Positions 1 through 12,923 of a stretch of 21,542 nt of DNA are shown here, in pieces. Position 1 is the stretch's first letter; every line of letters starts with the position of its first letter. A model generated the notes under the pieces. The model worked only from the letters and a program-made list of their open reading frames with translations. It did no database searches and had not been told where the DNA came from. The stretch is from DASZMJ01 sp035551935 (lineage in GTDB: Bacteria; Planctomycetota; Planctomycetia; Isosphaerales; Isosphaeraceae). A program made the position numbers and the translations under genes. Location of the stretch: assembly GCA_035551935.1 (NCBI GenBank), contig DASZMJ010000448.1, positions 1-21,542 of the forward strand. The letters run 5' to 3'.

Positions 1-830
1 GCCGGCTCACCAAGGGTGATGTCCTCGCCCACCTCGAAGCCGACCCCAAGTCGGGCGCCACCGCGGTTGCCGAGGCCCCCGCGCCGGCACCGGCGCCGAA
101 GGTCGAGGCCGCGCCCGCCGCGACGGCCGACGGCCGCGAGACGCGGCAGCGGATGACCACGATCCGCAAGCGGATCGCCGAGCGGCTCGTCGAGGTCCAG
201 CAGACCGCCGCGATCTTGACGACCTTCAACGAGGCCGACATGTCCCGCGTCATGGACCTGCGGGCGAAGTATAAAGAGGCCTTCCAGAAGAAGCACGGCG
301 TCAACCTCGGCTTCTCCTCGTTCTTCGTCAGGGCCGTCGTCGAGGCCTTGCGGGCCTTCCCGGCGGTCAACGCCCGGATCGACGGCTCGGACATCATCTA
401 TCACAATTATTTCAACATCGGCGTCGCCGTCAGCACCGAGCGCGGGCTGATGGTGCCGGTGATCCGCGACGCCGACCGCCTGGGCTTCGCCGCGATCGAG
501 AAGGCCGTGGCCGAGTTCGCCAAGAAGGCCCGCGACGGCGCCATCGCCGTCGGCGACCTCCAGGGGGGCACGTTCACGATCACCAACGGCGGCGTCTTCG
601 GCTCGCTGTTGTCGACGCCGATCCTCAACCCGCCGCAGAGCGGCATCCTCGGCATGCACGCGATCCAGAGGCGCCCCGTCGCCGTCGACGACCAGGTCGT
701 CGTCCGTCCGATGATGTACCTCGCCCTCTCCTACGACCACCGGATCATCGACGGCCGCGAGGCCGTCAGCTTCCTCGTCAAGGTCAAGGAGGGGATCGAG
801 AACCCCGAGCGAATGATGCTCGAAATCTGA
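1..830 (+). CDS. sucB: 2-oxoglutarate dehydrogenase E2 component (dihydrolipoamide succinyltransferase), 5' partial
   Basis: The E2 core transfers succinyl groups from lipoamide to CoA in the 2-oxoglutarate dehydrogenase complex of the TCA cycle. The reading frame is open from base 3, so the gene begins outside the window and its lipoyl domain is not seen. The first visible residues (RLTKGDVLAHLE) are the end of the peripheral subunit-binding domain. A Pro/Ala linker follows, then the catalytic acyltransferase domain. That domain closely follows E. coli SucB from memory: AERL, LTTFNE, FTITNGGVFGSL, NPPQSGILGMHAI and the active-site motif DHRIIDG near the C-terminus. TTFNE and the GGVFGS segment favour succinyl- over acetyltransferase. 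An internal ATG at 153 could be mistaken for a start but lies in the linker/catalytic junction. lpdA follows 146 nt downstream on the same strand. Confidence 0.95.
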   Translation, partial: RLTKGDVLAHLEADPKSGATAVAEAPAPAPAPKVEAAPAATADGRETRQRMTTIRKRIAERLVEVQQTAAILTTFNEADMSRVMDLRAKYKEAFQKKHGVNLGFSSFFVRAVVEALRAFPAVNARIDGSDIIYHNYFNIGVAVSTERGLMVPVIRDADRLGFAAIEKAVAEFAKKARDGAIAVGDLQGGTFTITNGGVFGSLLSTPILNPPQSGILGMHAIQRRPVAVDDQVVVRPMMYLALSYDHRIIDGREAVSFLVKVKEGIENPERMMLEI

Positions 831-833
831 CAC

Positions 834-957
834 GGTGGGATCCCACCACAGAGCACACGGAGATCACGGAGAAGAGAGAGAATTCTTCGGGAGAGCCTGC
901 TATTCTCTCTTCTCCGTGATCTCCGTGATCTCCGTGTGCTCTGTGGTGAATCCCACC
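834..957. repeat. Palindromic element A, built from 9-nt CACNGAGNN units
   Basis: The left arm is 834-880 and the right arm about 903-957; each reads GGTGGGAT then CCACAGAGCACACGGAG and ends GAAGAGAGAA at the centre. The arms consist of 9-nt units of the form CACNGAGNN, three in the left arm and four in the right. They therefore match perfectly over long stretches with one unit looped out. The element starts 3 nt after the sucB stop and ends 19 nt before the lpdA start, filling 124 of the 146 intergenic bases. As RNA it would form a very long hairpin. A related element lies at 14618-14713. Confidence 0.9.
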
Positions 958-976
958 CTCCCCTGGAGTCCCATTC

Positions 977-2383
<1,407 letters not shown>

Positions 2384-2403
2384 CGGGTCACGAGGAGGAC
2401 GTC

Positions 2404-3111
2404 GTGGCGAGGGTTCCCACGGAGCGTTGGGTCGGATTCGGCGCCCTCGCGAACGTCGCCCTGCTGGCCGTCGGCGTCGTGCGGACGCCGACGGCCCTGA
2501 CCGCCTCGCGAAACGGCCCCCTCGGCCTGGGGGCCGCGCTCGGCATGCTCGCGCTGTATGCCTGGCTCGTGCGATCGGGCCCGCTCTCTTCCCGGCGGAA
2601 TCACGACGGGGCCGTGGACGCGGGCGCGAAGCTCGGCCTGGCCCTCGGGGCGTTCTTCGCGGCGCAGGTCCTGGTCGAGTACATCATCCCCGTCACCCCT
2701 CGGATCGACTCGGCGCTCGGCATGGTGGTCTTCGGGTCCCTGCCGATCTGGTTCCTGGCGTCGGGAATCGTCGGCGGCCGGCGCGGCGGCTCCGTCCGCG
2801 CGGGGATCGCGTCGGCGAGCCTCACCGCGGTCTTCGGGACCCTGGCCTGGTTCCTGATCATCCTGTTGAGCCTCGAGGCCTTCCGGGGCACACCGCAGCA
2901 AGAGCGCGTGCTGAATGCCGACATGGTCGTCGATGACTTCCGGAGGAGCGGCATGACCGACTTCCGCGCCTTCGTGCTCCAGGACTACTGGGGCGGCGGC
3001 TTCTTCCACATGCTCCTCAGCCCGATCCTGGCCACGCCGTTCGGGGCCCTTGGCGGCTGGCTGAGGTCGCTCGGCCGGCGGGCCGAGGGCCGATGCCGAA
3101 CCGCTCGTTGA
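2404..3111 (+). CDS. Multi-span membrane protein of unknown function
   Basis: I do not recognise a family. The 235-residue product has five or six hydrophobic stretches that look like membrane spans, for example WVGFGALANVALLAVGVV near the N-terminus, LALGAFFAAQVLVEYIIPV, VVFGSLPIWFLASGIVGG and FGTLAWFLIILLSLEAF. A soluble stretch of about 40 residues (including RVLNADMVVDDFRRSGMTDF) precedes a last hydrophobic segment. The start is set at GTG 2404 because GAGGAGGA lies at 2392-2399; the frame stays open far upstream, but that part overlaps lpdA and is not coding. It begins 20 nt after lpdA and may be co-transcribed with it, though nothing links its role to the dehydrogenase. Confidence 0.75.
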   Translation: MARVPTERWVGFGALANVALLAVGVVRTPTALTASRNGPLGLGAALGMLALYAWLVRSGPLSSRRNHDGAVDAGAKLGLALGAFFAAQVLVEYIIPVTPRIDSALGMVVFGSLPIWFLASGIVGGRRGGSVRAGIASASLTAVFGTLAWFLIILLSLEAFRGTPQQERVLNADMVVDDFRRSGMTDFRAFVLQDYWGGGFFHMLLSPILATPFGALGGWLRSLGRRAEGRCRTAR

Positions 3112-3173
3112 CCCGGAGCGTCTCAAGAGGTTGAGGGCGGACGCCGCGCGGCCCGTTCCTGGGGGTCCATCGC

Positions 3174-3887
3174 ATGCTCGACGAAGCGCGCGTGGCGCGC
3201 GTCCTGAGACTTCACGAGATGTCGTATGCCCTGCTGCGCTGGGTACAGGCGGCGTTGCGGGAGGGACGGCTGTCGTTCGACGTCGTCCACGACGCGGGCG
3301 ATTCCGCCGCCGCGGCCGAGGAGTGGATCCGCCGCCACCGGGCGAACCTGCCGCTCGCGGAGCGGCCGGCCGAGCCGGACGTCCCGGCGTTCGTTTGTTT
3401 ATTCGTCTCATTCCTGAAGACGTCGTTCCGGCTCAACGCCGACTCGACGCGGCTCGTCTCCGATCGCGGCTGCCGCTGCCCGTTCTGCTCGTACCTCCAG
3501 GCCGGGCCGCGCCTGGAGCCGCGGACGCCGTCGCGGAAGCATGCCGAATCGGCGCGGGCGCTGGAGCGGATCTACCTGACCCGGCTGGCCTCGGAGCTAC
3601 CGACGTCGCCGCCGTCGGAGCTCGTCGAGGCCATCGTCGACGTGGGCGACCTGCGGGAGAGCGTCGCCTTGGCGACGTGGGGGGCGGAGATGCTGCGGCG
3701 GGCCGAGTTCGCGAGCCAGGGCGAGGCGGTCCTGGCCCTCTGGCGCGCGTTCGCCTGGAAGGATGGCCGGCCGAGGAAGGATTTCAAGCTCACCGCCCGC
3801 GCCCTCTGCGCGGCCGAACGGCGGGTCCGCGACGCCCTCCTCCAGGCCACCCGCGAAGTCCTCGGAGCGACCAGGATACGACGATGA
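3174..3887 (+). CDS. Hypothetical protein with a CxCxxC motif
   Basis: Family not recognised. The 237-residue product is soluble by appearance, rich in Arg, Ala and Leu, and probably mostly helical. Its only striking feature is GCRCPFCSY at about residues 99-107, a three-cysteine cluster that could hold a metal. The following segment is basic (RTPSRKHAES). ATG 3174 has only a weak G-rich ribosome site (GGGGG at 3161-3165); ATG 3219 is an alternative. It lies 62 nt after the membrane protein on the same strand and ends 10 nt before the stop of the convergent kinase gene, with no visible terminator between. Confidence 0.7.
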   Translation: MLDEARVARVLRLHEMSYALLRWVQAALREGRLSFDVVHDAGDSAAAAEEWIRRHRANLPLAERPAEPDVPAFVCLFVSFLKTSFRLNADSTRLVSDRGCRCPFCSYLQAGPRLEPRTPSRKHAESARALERIYLTRLASELPTSPPSELVEAIVDVGDLRESVALATWGAEMLRRAEFASQGEAVLALWRAFAWKDGRPRKDFKLTARALCAAERRVRDALLQATREVLGATRIRR

Positions 3888-3897
3888 CGACCCCGGC

Positions 3898-7602
<3,705 letters not shown>

Positions 7603-7668
7603 CGTCCGTCCTTCCGAGTCGGCTCGATCGAGGATGGCGTGTCGCCGGGATCCCGGGCCGCGGCCGCG

Positions 7669-7697
7669 ATTATCCCACCCCGAGATCGTTCCAACAA
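7669..7697 (-). promoter_or_regulatory. Candidate sigma-70-type promoter of the kinase gene
   Basis: Read on the minus strand: TTGTTG at 7697-7692, a 17-nt spacer, then GATAAT at 7674-7669. Transcription would start near 7661, about 60 nt before the ATG at 7602. For the divergent GH13 gene only a weak match is seen (TTGCGT 7781-7786, 19-nt spacer, TATAAC 7806-7811). Consensus matching only. Confidence 0.4.
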
Positions 7698-7866
7698 CCG
7701 ATGAACCGATGGGAAAAAGACACGTGCGATCCCAACGATCCGGCGATGGCCGGGATTCTCGGCGGCCCGGCCCGGTGGGCTTGCGTCGTCGCGGGGTCGG
7801 AGCGGTATAACCACCGTAGCCCCGGCCGACGTCCGTCCGCGCCCGGGGAAAGGGGGGGTGACGACG

Positions 7867-9825
7867 ATGCCGCTCGCGCAGGACAACATCGGGCCCGACA
7901 CGCCGCTGGGGGCGAACCTGGTCGCGGGTGGGGCGACGTTTCGCGTCTGGGCGCCGCGGGCCCACGCGGTCCATCTCAAGGTCGGCGCGGCCCTGGGCTG
8001 GGAGCCGAATGACGACAGCCTGCTCGTCAAGGACGACGCGACCGGCACCTGGGCCGGGTTCGTGCGCTTCGTCCAGGACGGCGACCCGTACCGCTTCTAC
8101 GTCGTCGGCGACGGCGGCGAGGGCTTCAAGCGCGACCCCAGGGCGCGGGAGTTGGGCCCCAACTTCCCCGATTGCGACTGCCTCGTGCACGACCCGAACA
8201 CCTACCCGTGGCACGACGAGGGCTATCGGCCGCCGGCGTTCAACGACCTCGTCGTCTATCAGTTTCACGTCGGCACCTATTACGCCGTCGATGCCGCGGG
8301 CAACGACGCCCGCGCGGGCGGGGCGCACTTCCTCGACGTGATCGACCGCGTGCCGTACCTGGCCGAGCTCGGCGTCAACGCGATCGAGCCGCTGCCGATC
8401 GTCGAGTTCGAGACCCATTACAGCATGGGCTACAACGGCACCGACGACTACTCGCCCGAGATGGACTACGAGGTCCCGGCCGCGGACCTGGACCGCTACC
8501 GCGACAAGGTGAATGCGCTCCTCGCGACGAAGGGGCTCGGCCCGCCGCTGACGTCCGCCGACCTGGCGAGCCAGTCGAACCAGCTCCGCGCGCTCGTCGA
8601 CGTCTGCCACGCCTTCGGGATCGCGGTGCTGCTGGACGTCGTCTACAACCACGCCGGCGGCGGCTTCGACGACCAGAGCCTCTATTTCCTCGACCGCGCG
8701 CCGAACACCTCAAACAACAACAGCCGCTACTTCACCGACCAGGGCTGGGCCGGCGGGCTCGTCTTCGCCTACTGGAACGCCGACGTCCGCCAGTTCCTGA
8801 TCGATAATGCGAGATTCTTCCTCGGCGAATACCACGTCGACGGCTTCCGCTACGACGAGGTGACGGTCATCGACCGCTTCGGCGGCTGGGGCTTCTGCCA
8901 GGACCTCACCGACACGCTCCGGTTCATCAACCCGGCCGGCATCCAGGTCGCCGAGTACTGGGGCGACGACCCGTCGTATGCGATCAGGCCGCGCTCGCAG
9001 GGGGGCGCCGGCTTCGACGCGGTCTGGCACGCGGGCCTGCGCGATTCCCTCCGGGCCGCGATCGCGCAGGCGGCCTCGGGCCGCGAGACGCGGGTGGATC
9101 TCGACGCCGTCGCCGGCGCGCTCGGCCCGCCGCCGGGGTTCCCGGCGTCGTGGCGGACGGTGCGACACCTGGAGAACCACGACCTCGTCTATGCCGGCCA
9201 CGACAACCGCGTCCCGCGCGTCGCCGCCCTGGGGGACGCGAACGACCACCGCTCGTGGTACGCCCGCAGCCGGGCCCGCGTCGCGAATGGACTGCTCCTG
9301 ACGGCGCCGGGGGTCCCGATGCTGTTCATGGGGCAGGAGTTCCTCGAGGACAAGCCCTGGACCGACGGCCCCGACCCCTCCTTCTTCCTCTGGTGGGCCG
9401 GGCTCGACTCGGACAAGGTCATGGCCGACCACCTCCATTTCCTCCGCGACCTGCTCGCCGTCCGCCGCCGCCAGCCGGCCCTCCGCGGCGAAGGGCTGGA
9501 CGCCTTCCACGTCCACGACGACAACCGCGTCCTCGCCTTCCGGCGCTGGGTCGAGGGGGCCGGCCGCGACGTGGTCGTCGTCGCCAGCCTCAACGAGTCG
9601 ACATTTTACAACTATTCGCTCGGATTCCCCTCCGCCGGCCGCTGGCTCGAGGTCTTCAACGGCGACCTCTACGACACCTTCCCGAACCCGAACGTCGCCG
9701 GCAACGGCGGCTCGGTCGAGGCCGACGGCCCCCCCTTGCACGGCCTGCCCGCCTCCGCCTCGATCGTCATCCCCGCCGACGGCCTGCTCGTCTTCGCCCG
9801 CGACGTCGGCGACGCGCCCTCGTGA
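7867..9825 (+). CDS. GH13 alpha-amylase-family enzyme, probably 1,4-alpha-glucan branching type
   Basis: The 652-residue product has an N-terminal carbohydrate-binding/CBM48-like sandwich (FRVWAPRAHAVHLKVG), a TIM-barrel catalytic domain and a C-terminal beta domain. The four conserved GH13 regions are visible: DVVYNH (257-262), DGFRYDE with nucleophile D330, VAEYW with acid/base E363, and ENHD ending at D439. Region II resembles branching enzymes more than trehalohydrolases, and no maltooligosyl-trehalose signature is seen, so glycogen branching is favoured but not proven. About 40 residues between the DDYSPEMDYEVP stretch and region I look like an insertion relative to standard branching enzymes. 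The start is ATG 7867 behind a G-run at 7851-7857; GTG 7858 is an in-frame alternative adding three residues. The gene is divergent from the kinase gene and ends 7 nt before a convergent stop. Confidence 0.88.
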   Translation: MPLAQDNIGPDTPLGANLVAGGATFRVWAPRAHAVHLKVGAALGWEPNDDSLLVKDDATGTWAGFVRFVQDGDPYRFYVVGDGGEGFKRDPRARELGPNFPDCDCLVHDPNTYPWHDEGYRPPAFNDLVVYQFHVGTYYAVDAAGNDARAGGAHFLDVIDRVPYLAELGVNAIEPLPIVEFETHYSMGYNGTDDYSPEMDYEVPAADLDRYRDKVNALLATKGLGPPLTSADLASQSNQLRALVDVCHAFGIAVLLDVVYNHAGGGFDDQSLYFLDRAPNTSNNNSRYFTDQGWAGGLVFAYWNADVRQFLIDNARFFLGEYHVDGFRYDEVTVIDRFGGWGFCQDLTDTLRFINPAGIQVAEYWGDDPSYAIRPRSQGGAGFDAVWHAGLRDSLRAAIAQAASGRETRVDLDAVAGALGPPPGFPASWRTVRHLENHDLVYAGHDNRVPRVAALGDANDHRSWYARSRARVANGLLLTAPGVPMLFMGQEFLEDKPWTDGPDPSFFLWWAGLDSDKVMADHLHFLRDLLAVRRRQPALRGEGLDAFHVHDDNRVLAFRRWVEGAGRDVVVVASLNESTFYNYSLGFPSAGRWLEVFNGDLYDTFPNPNVAGNGGSVEADGPPLHGLPASASIVIPADGLLVFARDVGDAPS

Positions 9826-9832
9826 CGGCGGC

Positions 9833-10510
9833 TCAGCGCGGGCCGGGCGGCGTCGTGCTGTTGGTCCACTGGCTGACCCGCTGGAAGAGCGTGACGAACC
9901 GGCGCGGGTCGTAGCCGATGGCGAAGCTGAGCACCGAGACCAGGCCGCTCAGCTTCAAATATTGTTCGATCGAGATATCATCGAACTTCTGATCGGCGAG
10001 GATCAAGGTCCCGGAGAGGATCACGAGGAACAGGAAGAAGCCGCGGATCATCCCCGAGATGCAGAGGGTGCGCAGGTCGGTGGCCGGGTCGTCCCGCGCG
10101 ACGTCGTCGATCTGGGCGCTGCGGCCGATCGCGCCGACGACCGCCGCCAGGCAGCAGAGGGCGGCGACGTTGGTGAAGGTGTAGCAGGTCAGGATCACGA
10201 ACACCGCCTTCGCCAGCTCGAGGGGCGTGGGCTTCGCGGTGGGGCTGGCCAGCAGGTCGATGTAGGGCTTCGTCGGGACCGCGACCCCGGCGGCCACGAG
10301 GGCCATCCAGGCGACGATGGCGGCGACGCCGATGACGGCCTCGGCCCTCGTCAAGGGCCGGCGCGGGAGGAAGCCCCGGTCCGGCTCGCGGCGGGGACGA
10401 TCCCCGCTCGCCTCGTCCGCCGCGGCCGGCGTCTCTTGCGACGTCGTCGTGCCGTTCGCCCCGGTCCCGTCCGCCGCGACGCCGGTCGTCGCCTCCTCGC
10501 CCGCGTTCAT
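9833..10510 (-). CDS. Multi-span membrane protein of unknown function
   Basis: The 225-residue product has a hydrophilic Ala/Thr/Gly-rich N-terminus of about 60 residues, then about four hydrophobic spans: VIGVAAIVAWMALVAAGVAV, FVILTCYTFTNVAALCCLAAVV, GFFLFLVILSGTLILA and LSGLVSVLSFAIGY. The last is followed by YDPRRFVTLFQRVSQW, a short cytoplasmic-looking tail. No family is recognised. ATG 10510 is preferred because a G-rich ribosome site (GGGGGGAC) sits just upstream; ATG 10555 in the same frame has none. It is convergent with the GH13 gene and divergent from the toxin-antitoxin pair. Confidence 0.72.
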   Translation of the reverse strand: MNAGEEATTGVAADGTGANGTTTSQETPAAADEASGDRPRREPDRGFLPRRPLTRAEAVIGVAAIVAWMALVAAGVAVPTKPYIDLLASPTAKPTPLELAKAVFVILTCYTFTNVAALCCLAAVVGAIGRSAQIDDVARDDPATDLRTLCISGMIRGFFLFLVILSGTLILADQKFDDISIEQYLKLSGLVSVLSFAIGYDPRRFVTLFQRVSQWTNSTTPPGPR

Positions 10511-10657
10511 GGCCGTCCCCCCATCGCCCCGGGTCGCCCTCCCCGTCCCCGACATCGCGCGGACGCCGGGAGGGCTCGACCCGATTCTACAAGGGAGCGG
10601 CCGGACAAGCTCTCCGGAACCGCGGGCGGTTGGTCTTTCCCCCTCTCCCCCCCGTGA

Positions 10658-10686
10658 TTGGACGGCCCGGCCGATTGTGATAGGAT
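10658..10686 (+). promoter_or_regulatory. Candidate extended -10 promoter of the toxin-antitoxin operon
   Basis: TTGGAC (10658-10663), a 17-nt spacer, and TAGGAT (10681-10686), with TGA directly before the -10 hexamer as in extended -10 promoters. Transcription would start near 10693, 47 nt before the antitoxin ATG. Based on consensus matching only. Confidence 0.5.
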
Positions 10687-10691
10687 CCATC

Positions 10692-10725
10692 TTCGAGCTA
10701 TTCGACCGTCGCGCGTGGATCGAAT
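10692..10725. promoter_or_regulatory. Possible operator of the toxin-antitoxin operon
   Basis: TTCGA occurs at 10692-10696 and 10701-10705, and its inverse TCGAA at 10720-10724. The last two form the inverted repeat ATTCGA-14 nt-TCGAAT (10700-10725), placed just downstream of the predicted start of transcription. Ribbon-helix-helix antitoxins usually repress their own operon from such repeats; the assignment is an inference. Confidence 0.25.
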
Positions 10726-10739
10726 CGGGAGGGGTGGCG

Positions 10740-11018
10740 ATGGAGATCGCGATCAGCGACGACCTCCGCGAGTTCGTCCGAGAGCAGGTCGCTGGCGGTC
10801 GGTTCCCCTCCGAGGACGCGGTGGTCGAGGCCGCCTTGGAGCGGCTCCGGGGCCGCGGGGCGACATCTCCGGACGACTGGATCGACGACGAATTCCTCGC
10901 CTATTGCGCCGTCGAGGGGGATGATCGAGTCGCCCTCGACGACGTGCTCCGGGGTACGGCCAAGATCGCCGGCTCCATGGCGCACGCCATCATCGAGGAT
11001 CGCGCGGACCGCATCTGA
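10740..11018 (+). CDS. Ribbon-helix-helix antitoxin (ParD-like)
   Basis: A 92-residue protein whose N-terminus (MEIAISDDLREFVREQVAGG) and the following RFPSEDAVVEAALERL match the beta-helix-helix fold and the 'G-x-(Y/F)-x-S-x-x-x-V-x-x-A-L' pattern of ParD-like antitoxins. The C-terminal half (DDWIDDEFLAYCAVEGDDRVALDD) is acidic and would bind the toxin. ATG 10740 has GGGAGGGG just upstream; the longer open frame upstream crosses the promoter and is not used. Its TGA overlaps the toxin ATG by one base (ATCTGATG), typical of coupled translation. The partner is a PIN toxin rather than a RelE/ParE fold. Confidence 0.82.
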   Translation: MEIAISDDLREFVREQVAGGRFPSEDAVVEAALERLRGRGATSPDDWIDDEFLAYCAVEGDDRVALDDVLRGTAKIAGSMAHAIIEDRADRI

Positions 11019-11467
11019 TGCCCCGGCTCTACTTCGACACGAGCGCCCTGGTCAAGTTCTACCACGTCGAGGCCGGGACGGACGAGGTCCGGCGGCTCCT
11101 GGGCGAGCCCGGCGTCGAGTCCTTCATCGCCCGGCTCGCGACCGTCGAGATGCTCTCGGGGTTCGCGAGCAAGGTCCGGGTCGGGGCGTTCACCAGCGAA
11201 GATTACGACAGGCTACGCCGTCGCTTCCTCGCCGACGTGAGGAAACGACTGGTCCGGCCGATCCGGGTCCTGAACGTCCACTTCCAGGCGGCCGGCGAGC
11301 TCATCGGGAAGCACGCGATGAGCCGCCAACTCCGGACCCTCGACGCGCTCCAACTGGCCGTCGCCCTCCACTTCCACCGCGCGTTCCCGATCGATCACTT
11401 CGTCTGCTCCGACCAACGGCTCTGCGACGTGGCGGCCCTGGAAGGGTTGGCCGTCGTCCAACCGTGA
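11018..11467 (+). CDS. PIN-domain toxin (VapC-like ribonuclease)
   Basis: The 149-residue length is typical for VapC-like PIN toxins, Mg-dependent endoribonucleases that cut tRNA, rRNA or mRNA. The four acidic active-site positions appear intact: D7 in LYFDTSALVK, E44 in TVEML, D109 in RTLDALQLA and D132 in VCSDQRL. It overlaps the antitoxin stop by one base and has no ribosome site of its own, so it depends on antitoxin translation. The RNA target cannot be read from sequence. A damaged copy of its first codons lies 1.9 kb downstream at 12924-13004. Confidence 0.88.
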   Translation: MPRLYFDTSALVKFYHVEAGTDEVRRLLGEPGVESFIARLATVEMLSGFASKVRVGAFTSEDYDRLRRRFLADVRKRLVRPIRVLNVHFQAAGELIGKHAMSRQLRTLDALQLAVALHFHRAFPIDHFVCSDQRLCDVAALEGLAVVQP

Positions 11468-11526
11468 AGCGGGGTGGCCGGGACTTGAGACGGGACTTCC
11501 ACCGAGCCCCCTCTCGCGGCGGCGCC

Positions 11527-11551
11527 GCCCGGACGGCCTCGGCGTCCGGGC
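11527..11551. terminator. Hairpin between convergent PIN toxin and TPR genes
   Basis: A perfect 9-bp stem, GCCCGGACG (11527-11535) and CGTCCGGGC (11543-11551), with a 7-nt loop. It sits between two converging genes (stops at 11467 and 11591) and could end transcription from both sides, but no T-run follows on either strand. Confidence 0.4.
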
Positions 11552-11590
11552 CATCCCGCGAGGTCCGTGCTGATCCGGGCTATCCCAGCT

Positions 11591-12811
11591 TTAGGGCGTC
11601 TTCTTGTTGTCGACGGGGGCCGAGATCGGGGCGGACTTGGCGCGCTCCACGTAATGGAGGCGCATCCGGCGGTGCCAGGCAGATTCGGCCTGATAGTAAG
11701 CCTCGATCCCCTTGTAGCGTACGAGGTCTGGGCTTGGCTCGATGGCCGAGGCCTCGGCTTCGAGGGCCCCGTTGAACTTGGGGGGATTGTATCCGGACGG
11801 ATCGATCCCGTGCTGCGACGCCTCACTGAAGTACCGCTCGTGATCGGAGTGGTAGGCGACACGACGGCGGAAATCGGCCCGGGTCACGGGCGGTGGCTCC
11901 CAGTCCTCGCCCCCCTCGCGATAGGGCTTGTGCGATTCGTAGAGGGCCAGACGGGATTTGAGCGGGTCGACGAGCCAGGGCTGGCCGGGGTTGGCCGGGA
12001 AGAGGGCGATGGCCCGCTGCTGCCGGCGGACCGCCGCGTCGAAGTCGCCGGCCTCGGCCTGCGCGGCCGCGAGGCTGTCGACGAACTCGGCCGTCTTCCC
12101 GCCGTCGAGCTCGCAGGCGCGCGTCGCCTCGGCGACCGCCGTCTTGCCGTCCCGATACTTTGCCTCGGGGCAGGTCGCCAGGAACCTGGCGAGGCCGTCG
12201 TGGCCGGCGGCGTAGGCGGGGTTGATGCGCACAGCCTTCTGGAACGCGGCGAGGGCCCCCGCGTAGTCCGCGCGCGTCGTCAGCAGACCCCCGCGGCCCT
12301 TGGCGAACACCTCCGGGCTCAGGACGGCAATCGGATTGCCCATATCGCCGCCACCCTGGTCGGTTCTCTTCAGCGGATCGACCAGGGTGATATTGAAGAA
12401 GGCTTGATAACGACCGGGCCGGGGGACGCGGGGCCGCCAGGTGACGTCGGCGCCACGCTCGTTCCGTATACCGGCCACCAGGAGGTCGCGGAAGGTCTCG
12501 CGCGCGACGACCGTCCCCGTCGACTCCTCCTCGATCCTCCCATCGATCTCGATCCGGACCGGCAGGCCGAACGGCGGCCGGTCTTTCTGGAACCAGAAAA
12601 GATACCGCAGCGTGAGGGTGAGGGGCTCGCCGACGTCGAAACCAACGTCCTCGCCGTATTGGCCCCTCTCCATCCAGAGGTTTTCCGTCACCGGGTCGCG
12701 ATGGACTCGGAGCCAGTTCGTCCAGCTCCTCCATACGCCCAGGGCGACGGCCGCCAGCGCGATCAAGATCAGGATCGAGCGGAGCCGGAGCCGGAACCTC
12801 GGGAATCTCAT
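11591..12811 (-). CDS. Membrane-anchored TPR protein of unknown function
   Basis: The 406-residue product opens with a basic stretch and one hydrophobic span (residues about 11-26, SILILIALAAVALGVW), an N-terminal anchor style common in planctomycetes. Residues about 50-165 form a beta-rich region (LTLTLRYLFWFQK, LPVRIEIDG). Tetratricopeptide-like helices follow: YAGALAAFQKAVRINPAYAAGHDGLARFLATC, then TRACELDGGKTAEFVDSLAAAQAEAGDFDAAV and QQRAIALFPANPGQ (quoted in parts). The C-terminal 100 residues have no recognised domain. ATG 12811 is preceded by GGAGAAAG. TPRs imply protein binding; no enzyme motif is seen. Confidence 0.8.
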   Translation of the reverse strand: MRFPRFRLRLRSILILIALAAVALGVWRSWTNWLRVHRDPVTENLWMERGQYGEDVGFDVGEPLTLTLRYLFWFQKDRPPFGLPVRIEIDGRIEEESTGTVVARETFRDLLVAGIRNERGADVTWRPRVPRPGRYQAFFNITLVDPLKRTDQGGGDMGNPIAVLSPEVFAKGRGGLLTTRADYAGALAAFQKAVRINPAYAAGHDGLARFLATCPEAKYRDGKTAVAEATRACELDGGKTAEFVDSLAAAQAEAGDFDAAVRRQQRAIALFPANPGQPWLVDPLKSRLALYESHKPYREGGEDWEPPPVTRADFRRRVAYHSDHERYFSEASQHGIDPSGYNPPKFNGALEAEASAIEPSPDLVRYKGIEAYYQAESAWHRRMRLHYVERAKSAPISAPVDNKKTP

Positions 12812-12923
12812 GGTCTTTCTCCGTCGTTAGGGTTGACAGAGAGGATCGGGGCAGACGAACCGACTCTATCTGGAGATGCGTCTCAGATCGATGGCCAAGC
12901 GAACCGAACATGATGGCGTCGAT

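Noticed and set aside
7603..8652. Upstream extension of the kinase reading frame
   Set aside because: It is antisense to the GH13 gene and crosses the divergent promoter region; the kinase ATG at 7602 has a good ribosome site.
12832..12837. Exact TTGACA hexamer on the plus strand
   Set aside because: No acceptable -10 hexamer lies 16-18 nt downstream and no gene starts nearby.
11567..12913. 448-codon plus-strand frame
   Set aside because: It is antisense to the TPR gene, with no domain and typical mirror composition.
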